Positions 59,049 through 64,000 of a stretch of DNA of 64,000 nucleotides are shown here, one piece after another (position 1 is the first letter of the stretch; the number at the start of each line of letters is the position of its first letter). The translations under genes and the position numbers were made by a program. The notes beneath the pieces were generated by a model. The model had not been told where the DNA came from. It saw only the letters and a list, made by a program, of their open reading frames with translations, and ran no database searches. The stretch lies in NCBI RefSeq assembly GCF_009905215.1, contig NZ_CP047593.1:1120900-1184899 (forward strand). Reading direction: 5' to 3'. This DNA is from Tichowtungia aerotolerans (GTDB lineage: Bacteria; Verrucomicrobiota; Kiritimatiellia; Kiritimatiellales; Tichowtungiaceae).

Positions 59049-61543
59049 CAGCACCACTCCTGAAGCCAATGGACGGCTTTGATTTTTCCGGGATCGATCG
59101 GTGCAGAACCTTTCAGACGAACCGTGCGGGTTTCACCGGCACGCATGTCAAAAAAGCTGTCGGAGAGATAAACCGGAGAACCGTCCGCACAACCTTCGTT
59201 CAAGCCCTCCAGATGAACAAAGCGGGCAAACTTTTCGGCCTCGATCGTCACTTCGATTTCGTCCTTCTTCAAGGTTTGGAAACCGGTGATCTCGAGATCG
59301 GGTTCCGGCCACGGCACCTCTTTCCAGAAGTTCGGGAAGAAGGTATCGCTGCGTTTCTCGTCGCCGCACGCCAATTCGGCAAACAGGAAGCTGTCGGACG
59401 CGCCGCTGAACTCCTTCGTTTCGATTTCCGCCAGCACGATCGACGTGTTAGCCGGAATGGAAACATCCAGTTCACGCGCCCATTTCTGTTCGCCGGCGAC
59501 GGTTTCCTCGCCGAAGAAAATCTGCCCTGAAAATGCACGCAGTGTGTCGTTGCAGGCGACGAGCTGCCAGCCGTTTTCGTCAGGTCGCACTTTCCACCCG
59601 ATCTGCAGCGGGCGCGCCGCGCGCTTCGCGGCGTAATACGATGCTTTCGGCAGGCCGTACCAGTCGACAACCGACCAGCTGCCGGTCGGCCACGGATCGG
59701 AATACATCCAGAACATAGAGCCGCTGTTGACAGGCCGCTTGGTGCGATAGCCGAACATTTCGTCCCACATGGCCTCGGCGTGCATGGACATTCCGTATTT
59801 GATGAATTCCGCGTGGTCTTTGGGCTCGCCGAAAAAGGCCTGACAAAGCGCGAGCTGTTTTTCGGCAAAGCTGCGGGTGTCGTGATGATCGTATGGATTG
59901 TGCGTGATGCGATAGTTCCAAAGATCATCAATTGGCCAGTAATGTTCCGGCGGCATAAATTTTTCAAAACTCTGCCGGCGGGACGGTCCCTGGATGGCAA
60001 ACTCGGAGTTAAACGAGGTATCGATGTGGTTGACGCAGTTGCGGTAGTCAAGGAACCCCTTCGAGCCCGGAGCAAAAGTCTCGCCGAGCGCGCTGAGATG
60101 GGCGTCTCCAGACTTCGGATGATTGCCGCTGTCCACATACGCGTACGGCGAGCCGCGACGGTATGGACGAAACGGATCGAGCGTCTGCACAATTCCCGGA
60201 ATCATTTCGTCGAAGAGCGAATCGCCGTAATTCACCATCTTCCGATAGAAATCGCCGGATTTTTCATTGCCGCCTACCCAGTAGACCACAGAGGTGTGTG
60301 TGCGCAGGCGCTTCACCTGAACTTCAATTTCTGCGCGCACGTTTTCGACAAACCAGTCGTGATTATCCGGCACATCGCCGCAGGCAAACATGAAATCCTG
60401 CCAGACCATCAAACCGAGTTCGTCACAGAGGTCATAGAACCGATCCTTTTCATAAATCCCGCCGCCCCACACACGCAGCATGTTGAAGTTTGCCTCTTTG
60501 GCCAACGTCAGCATGTGATCGTATTTTTCATTGGGGATGGCGCCGGTGAAGCTGTCGAGCGGAACCCAGTTGGCTCCTTTACAGAAGCAGTGCTGGCCGT
60601 TGACAATAAACGCGAAACCCATTTTGTCGGGACCGAGCGGTTTTTCTTCAAGCTGCACTTCGCGGATTCCAAACCGGCCGCATTTTGTATCGATTACCGA
60701 ACCCTCTTTGAGAAGACTGAGCTCATAGCTGTACAGCGGCTGTCCGCCCATACCGTTCGGCCACCAAAGCTGCGGGCTTTCAATAAAGAGGTTTCGGAAG
60801 TTTTTGATACCGGATGCAGCCCAGACTTCGTCCGCCGCCATGGAACCGTCCGGAGCCGTCACGGTCAGCCTAAGTTCCAGGCCATCGGTGCCAACCTCCT
60901 GCACAGATCCGTCGAGTGAAACGAAAAAGGAAACCAGTCCGTCGCAGGTTGTGTGAATATTCAGCCCGTCAAGACAGACCTGATCGTAGGTTTCCAGCAG
61001 CACGGAATCCCAGATTCCGGTACCGGGGCAGTCCGGTGCCCAGTCCCAACCGAAATGACACTGCGCCTTGCGCATAAAAATGCGATGATCATTAAAACAG
61101 GCAAAATAGGGGTCGGCATCGTGCTGCTTCATCACAATCGAAATCGGCTCGATACAGACGGCCAGCTCGTTGGGTTCACCGAGCCTCAGTTTTTCCGAAA
61201 CATCAAAGCGGTATTCACGGAACATGTTTTCGGTCCGGCCGATCTGTTCACCGTTCAGATAGATGTTGGCGACCGTATCGATGCCTTTAAAGACCAGTTC
61301 CGTCCGAGAGTCCAGCTCCTCAACCGAAAACTCGCGGCGAAACCACCACGCCTGCTCGGTGACCCATCTGTTTTTTCGGATATTGTCGGCAAAATACATT
61401 TCGTCGAGCCTGCCTGCCGCCATCAGGTCGACATGAACATCTCCCGGCACCGTTGCAGGAACCCACTCCCCGATTTCATTCACCGATTCTCCATAAGCGG
61501 CACCCTGCAGCGCCCATTTCCCGTCTAAACTGATTCGCTTCAT
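59048..61543 (-). CDS. GH2 beta-mannosidase
   Basis: A glycoside hydrolase of 831 residues. The N-terminal jelly roll has RISLDGKWALQG, VPGDVHVDLMAAGRLDE and AWWFRREF; FMRKAQCHFGWDWAPDCPGTGIW and NMLRVWGGGIYEKD are classic beta-mannosidase stretches. The acid/base Glu lies in VVYWVGGNEKSG and the nucleophile in FNSEFAIQGP. There is no signal peptide, so it probably works in the cytoplasm on imported mannosides, fitting the GPH symporter two genes upstream. It is coupled to the next sulfatase gene by a one-base overlap. Confidence 0.95.
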   Translation of the reverse strand: MKRISLDGKWALQGAAYGESVNEIGEWVPATVPGDVHVDLMAAGRLDEMYFADNIRKNRWVTEQAWWFRREFSVEELDSRTELVFKGIDTVANIYLNGEQIGRTENMFREYRFDVSEKLRLGEPNELAVCIEPISIVMKQHDADPYFACFNDHRIFMRKAQCHFGWDWAPDCPGTGIWDSVLLETYDQVCLDGLNIHTTCDGLVSFFVSLDGSVQEVGTDGLELRLTVTAPDGSMAADEVWAASGIKNFRNLFIESPQLWWPNGMGGQPLYSYELSLLKEGSVIDTKCGRFGIREVQLEEKPLGPDKMGFAFIVNGQHCFCKGANWVPLDSFTGAIPNEKYDHMLTLAKEANFNMLRVWGGGIYEKDRFYDLCDELGLMVWQDFMFACGDVPDNHDWFVENVRAEIEVQVKRLRTHTSVVYWVGGNEKSGDFYRKMVNYGDSLFDEMIPGIVQTLDPFRPYRRGSPYAYVDSGNHPKSGDAHLSALGETFAPGSKGFLDYRNCVNHIDTSFNSEFAIQGPSRRQSFEKFMPPEHYWPIDDLWNYRITHNPYDHHDTRSFAEKQLALCQAFFGEPKDHAEFIKYGMSMHAEAMWDEMFGYRTKRPVNSGSMFWMYSDPWPTGSWSVVDWYGLPKASYYAAKRAARPLQIGWKVRPDENGWQLVACNDTLRAFSGQIFFGEETVAGEQKWARELDVSIPANTSIVLAEIETKEFSGASDSFLFAELACGDEKRSDTFFPNFWKEVPWPEPDLEITGFQTLKKDEIEVTIEAEKFARFVHLEGLNEGCADGSPVYLSDSFFDMRAGETRTVRLKGSAPIDPGKIKAVHWLQEWC

Positions 61544-61552
61544 TTCTTCATC

Positions 61553-63046
61553 CTAGCGTTTGCTCACTTCTTTAAATCGTGCCGCCAGCTCGGCGGCCTT
61601 TTCGGGGTAGTCCCGAATTACATTTTTTGACTGACCCGGGTCGTTCCGCAGATTGTAGAGCTGCGCCCCCGGAGCATCCTCTTTGAGCGTTCCATCCACA
61701 TTGTAGTCCGAGTTTGTCTGTCCCAGATCGGCGAGCTGAATGGCCCAGGTTGCGGACTCCAGCGTTGTAATCCCGCAGGAACCCTGCTGCGGAATGTAGA
61801 CCCAGTCACCGGAGCGCAGTGCCGTACCCGTAATACCGATCATGTAAAGTTCATTGCGAATGGCCCGATCGGTTTTTCCAGTAATCAGGTCGAGCTGATT
61901 CAATGCGTCGGGCGATGCACCGGCCGGCGGCATAATTCCGGCAGCCGCCCAAACGGTTTTGGAAATATCCATTAGCGAAATGAGCGGCTCGAGAGTTTTT
62001 CCTGCCGGGACCTTTCCGGGCCAGCGAACGATGAACGGAACGCGAACGCCGCCTTCCCACGCATCGGTTTTCTGCCCCAGAAAATCGAGGTTGGAATTCT
62101 GGCCCTTTGCCAGATATTCCTTGTGGAAAATTGCACCGTTGTCGCTGGTGAAAATAATCAGCGTATTATCCGCCTGTCCGAGTTGTTCCAAGGTTTGGAA
62201 AACCTGCCCGACACACCAGTCCATCTGCTCTACAAAATCGCCGTACCAGCCGAGCTCCGTGCGACCTTTAAAATCTTTGGACGGGGCTACCGGCACATGC
62301 GGAGCCACCAGCGCTAAATTAATGAAGAACGGTTTTTTGCCCGCCGTGCCTTTAATGAACTCTATCGCCTTTTCGGTGACGATCAGATCAATCTGGTCGA
62401 CCGGCCGCGCTTCGTGGGCGGCTTTGGCTCCTTTACTGGCGCCCCAGCCCCATGGGCCGCGCTCCACGTCTTTCGGAATGCAGATCAGCGGATCGTCCGG
62501 ATCGAGGCCGACGACATGACGGTCTTTAACAAACACAAAGGGCGGTTCGTTATGAGTGAAAGGAGTGCCGAAATAGGTGTCGAAACCCATCTCGAGAACT
62601 CCGCGCGGCAATTCCCTGTTCCAGTCGAGGTCCTGACGATGTTTCCGATCCTTGGAAGGTTCGCCCCAGCCGGTATGCACTTTGCCGAAGTAGCCGGTGG
62701 CATATCCGTTGTCGCGGAAAACAGAAGCGATCGTCGGGCGGTCCGCTTCGATAAGCGCCTCGCCGTTCCAGTTGCGCGGATAGCGGTGGTAGTAGCGGCC
62801 GGAGAGAATCGAGTAACGGGACGGCGTGCAAACCGCAGCTGTTGAATGCGCATCCATTGCGCGAATGCCTTCTGCCGCCAACCGGTCAATGTTCGGAGTT
62901 TTAATCCATTTGGATCCGTAGCAGCCGACATCGCCGAGGCCCAAATCATCCGCAATAATCAACAGGACATTCGGCCGCCCGGCATCCGCCTGCACACAGG
63001 CGGCCGCAGCGGCGGCCAGCAGAAGTGCGTTCCATTTATTCTTCAT
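61553..63046 (-). CDS. S1-family sulfatase
   Basis: An exported sulfatase of 497 residues with signal MKNKWNALLLAAAAAACVQA. NVLLIIADDLGLGDVGCYGS and TAAVCTPSRYSILSGRYYHR hold the metal ligands and the Cys that becomes formylglycine. FGKVHTGWGEPS and LIIFTSDNGAIFHKEY are further catalytic-site regions. It resembles arylsulfatases acting on marine galactans and fucans, but the substrate cannot be fixed. A palindrome copy (62186-62200) encodes FQTLEQLG at the same place where the sulfatase at 46997 encodes FQTLEKTG. It overlaps the transporter gene by 11 bases. Confidence 0.95.
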   Translation of the reverse strand: MKNKWNALLLAAAAAACVQADAGRPNVLLIIADDLGLGDVGCYGSKWIKTPNIDRLAAEGIRAMDAHSTAAVCTPSRYSILSGRYYHRYPRNWNGEALIEADRPTIASVFRDNGYATGYFGKVHTGWGEPSKDRKHRQDLDWNRELPRGVLEMGFDTYFGTPFTHNEPPFVFVKDRHVVGLDPDDPLICIPKDVERGPWGWGASKGAKAAHEARPVDQIDLIVTEKAIEFIKGTAGKKPFFINLALVAPHVPVAPSKDFKGRTELGWYGDFVEQMDWCVGQVFQTLEQLGQADNTLIIFTSDNGAIFHKEYLAKGQNSNLDFLGQKTDAWEGGVRVPFIVRWPGKVPAGKTLEPLISLMDISKTVWAAAGIMPPAGASPDALNQLDLITGKTDRAIRNELYMIGITGTALRSGDWVYIPQQGSCGITTLESATWAIQLADLGQTNSDYNVDGTLKEDAPGAQLYNLRNDPGQSKNVIRDYPEKAAELAARFKEVSKR

Positions 63047-64000
63047 ATGAAATCCCCCTGTTCAATTCTTTCTGAAGTTCGTGAATTCGTTTTTCTGAAA
63101 GCGGATAAAAGCAAACGAGCAATGCAGCCAAACCGACAAAGCCCATCGGGACAAACATGTAGAGCAGACGCATGGTGGTAATGACCGATTCGGGCTGCAC
63201 CTCGATCTCGGCGTTGTAGCCGGACCAGTTGAGCATGTAGCCGCTCAGAACCATGGTGAGCGCTATGCCGGCTTTGCAGGCCCAGCTGTAGGAAGCACCG
63301 AACATCCCTTCGCGACGGCGGCCGGTTTTCTTTTCGTCAAGGTCACAGATGTCGGCCAGCATGGAAGAGGCAATAGTCCACATACAGGAAAGCCCGGGCG
63401 CGGCAAGCGCGAGCGTGATCAACTGAAGGTACGGGTTTTCCGGCGTGTAAAACCACCAGCTGGTTCCATAGGCAACGACCACCATCAGCAGGCCGCCGAT
63501 CAGTGTTGGTTTTTTGCCAATGCGCGTGGCGACAGCCGCGATCAGCGGAACCAGCGCCAATCCGGCGCCCTGAAACGCGAAGTTGGCAACCATGTTGAGT
63601 TTGGCCACGCCCTCTTTATCACCGCCGAAGACATAACAGGTGTTGATGTAGAGTGAAAAACTGTTGACCATGAAAATGCCCAGCATGACGCAGACAGTCA
63701 CGGCGATCAGCAGCAGAAAAACCCGGTTCGAAAACGTTGCGCGAATGGCAGGCCAGAAAGCGATTTTCGGCTGCGCCTGCACCTGAAGTTTTTCGCGGCA
63801 GAACAATGCAGGGAAAAGTGCACAGGCAACGATGAGCCCGCCGAAGACCCAACCGACAATCCGCACGCCGACCACGTCGTTTCCCCCGCCCCATTTCTGC
63901 GAGAGATACCACATGGCACCGAGACCGAGGCCGCCGACGGCCTGGAACACCGTACGGTAGGCCTGCACCCGCGTACGCTCGTTGTAGTCCGAAGTCAGTT
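63036..64000 (-). CDS. GPH-family sugar:cation symporter (5' end outside window)
   Basis: The C-terminal 320 or so residues of a glycoside-pentoside-hexuronide symporter (MFS_2, MelB-like). At the right edge the frame reads LTSDYNERTRVQAYR, the conserved cytoplasmic loop of the family, and continues without a stop off the window, so a GTG at 63968 is internal and not the start. SMLADICDLDEKKTGRRREG is the second family loop. About eight membrane segments are visible. It probably imports the oligosaccharides or monosaccharides released by the operon's enzymes; the cation may be sodium or protons. Confidence 0.9.
   Translation of the reverse strand, partial: LTSDYNERTRVQAYRTVFQAVGGLGLGAMWYLSQKWGGGNDVVGVRIVGWVFGGLIVACALFPALFCREKLQVQAQPKIAFWPAIRATFSNRVFLLLIAVTVCVMLGIFMVNSFSLYINTCYVFGGDKEGVAKLNMVANFAFQGAGLALVPLIAAVATRIGKKPTLIGGLLMVVVAYGTSWWFYTPENPYLQLITLALAAPGLSCMWTIASSMLADICDLDEKKTGRRREGMFGASYSWACKAGIALTMVLSGYMLNWSGYNAEIEVQPESVITTMRLLYMFVPMGFVGLAALLVCFYPLSEKRIHELQKELNRGISYEE

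Overview
This window reads like a chromosomal segment of a marine, probably anaerobic bacterium of the PVC group, most like Kiritimatiellota (Pontiella-type). The evidence is a long operon of S1 sulfatases with glycoside hydrolases, secreted proteins ending in a calcium-binding D-x-D-x-DG / EYIADTDP tail, LPS synthesis by WaaA (so a Gram-negative envelope), and a GC-rich, mostly Shine-Dalgarno-led gene style. The taxonomic call is inference from gene content. No rRNA, tRNA, CRISPR array, insertion sequence or integrated phage was seen.

Layout. 1-456 is the start of an ORF6N-domain gene that runs off the left edge. 782-2575 is a BCCT-type betaine/choline transporter. 2691-9186 is a uronate catabolism block: KDPG aldolase, KDG kinase, a XylR-like AraC regulator, a mannonate-oxidoreductase-type SDR, glucuronate isomerase (uxaC) and a divergent LacI regulator. 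9183-12081 is a FadL-like porin plus an acyl-CoA ligase. 12198-15764 holds gapA, a site-2 protease, a small membrane protein and glycerate kinase. 15846-18552 has two surface proteins, one with an S74 self-cleaving chaperone domain and a one-base frameshift in its signal peptide. 18642-30595 is a housekeeping run: waaA, xerC/D, a KilA-N protein, topA, dprA, an unknown gene, aroB, a secreted trypsin-like protease, a membrane protein, tsaB and tsaE. 30610-43133 is mixed: a TIGR03790-type exported protein, an M28 lipoprotein peptidase, recA, a 2H phosphoesterase, class II photolyase, a ferritin-like protein, an EamA transporter, an ABC-F ATPase, yaaA, a DapA-family lyase and a methyltransferase.

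43236-64000 is one tightly packed minus-strand block of ten genes with overlapping or near-abutting ends. It encodes a GPH sugar symporter, five sulfatases, a GH2 beta-mannosidase, a sialate-O-acetylesterase-type esterase, a giant esterase-GH5 fusion, and a 1254-residue secreted protein. Together they suggest desulfation, deacetylation, backbone cutting, import and final hydrolysis of a sulfated, acetylated, mannose-containing polysaccharide.

The most striking feature is a dispersed 15-bp palindrome, TTCCAR-N3-YTGGAA, with about 32 clean copies (counted by eye) and many decayed ones. It lies in intergenic hairpins and, in frame, inside conserved proteins (AroB, TsaB, TsaE, photolyase, glycerate kinase, sulfatases, UxaC), where it encodes FQ-x-LE, SN-x-WK or P-x-x-G. 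Copies often come in pairs exactly 31 bp apart, with rarer spacings of 22, 42 and 52 bp, all near multiples of a DNA helical turn. One pair supplies most of the signal peptide of a lipoprotein. This looks like an undescribed repeat or protein-binding system.
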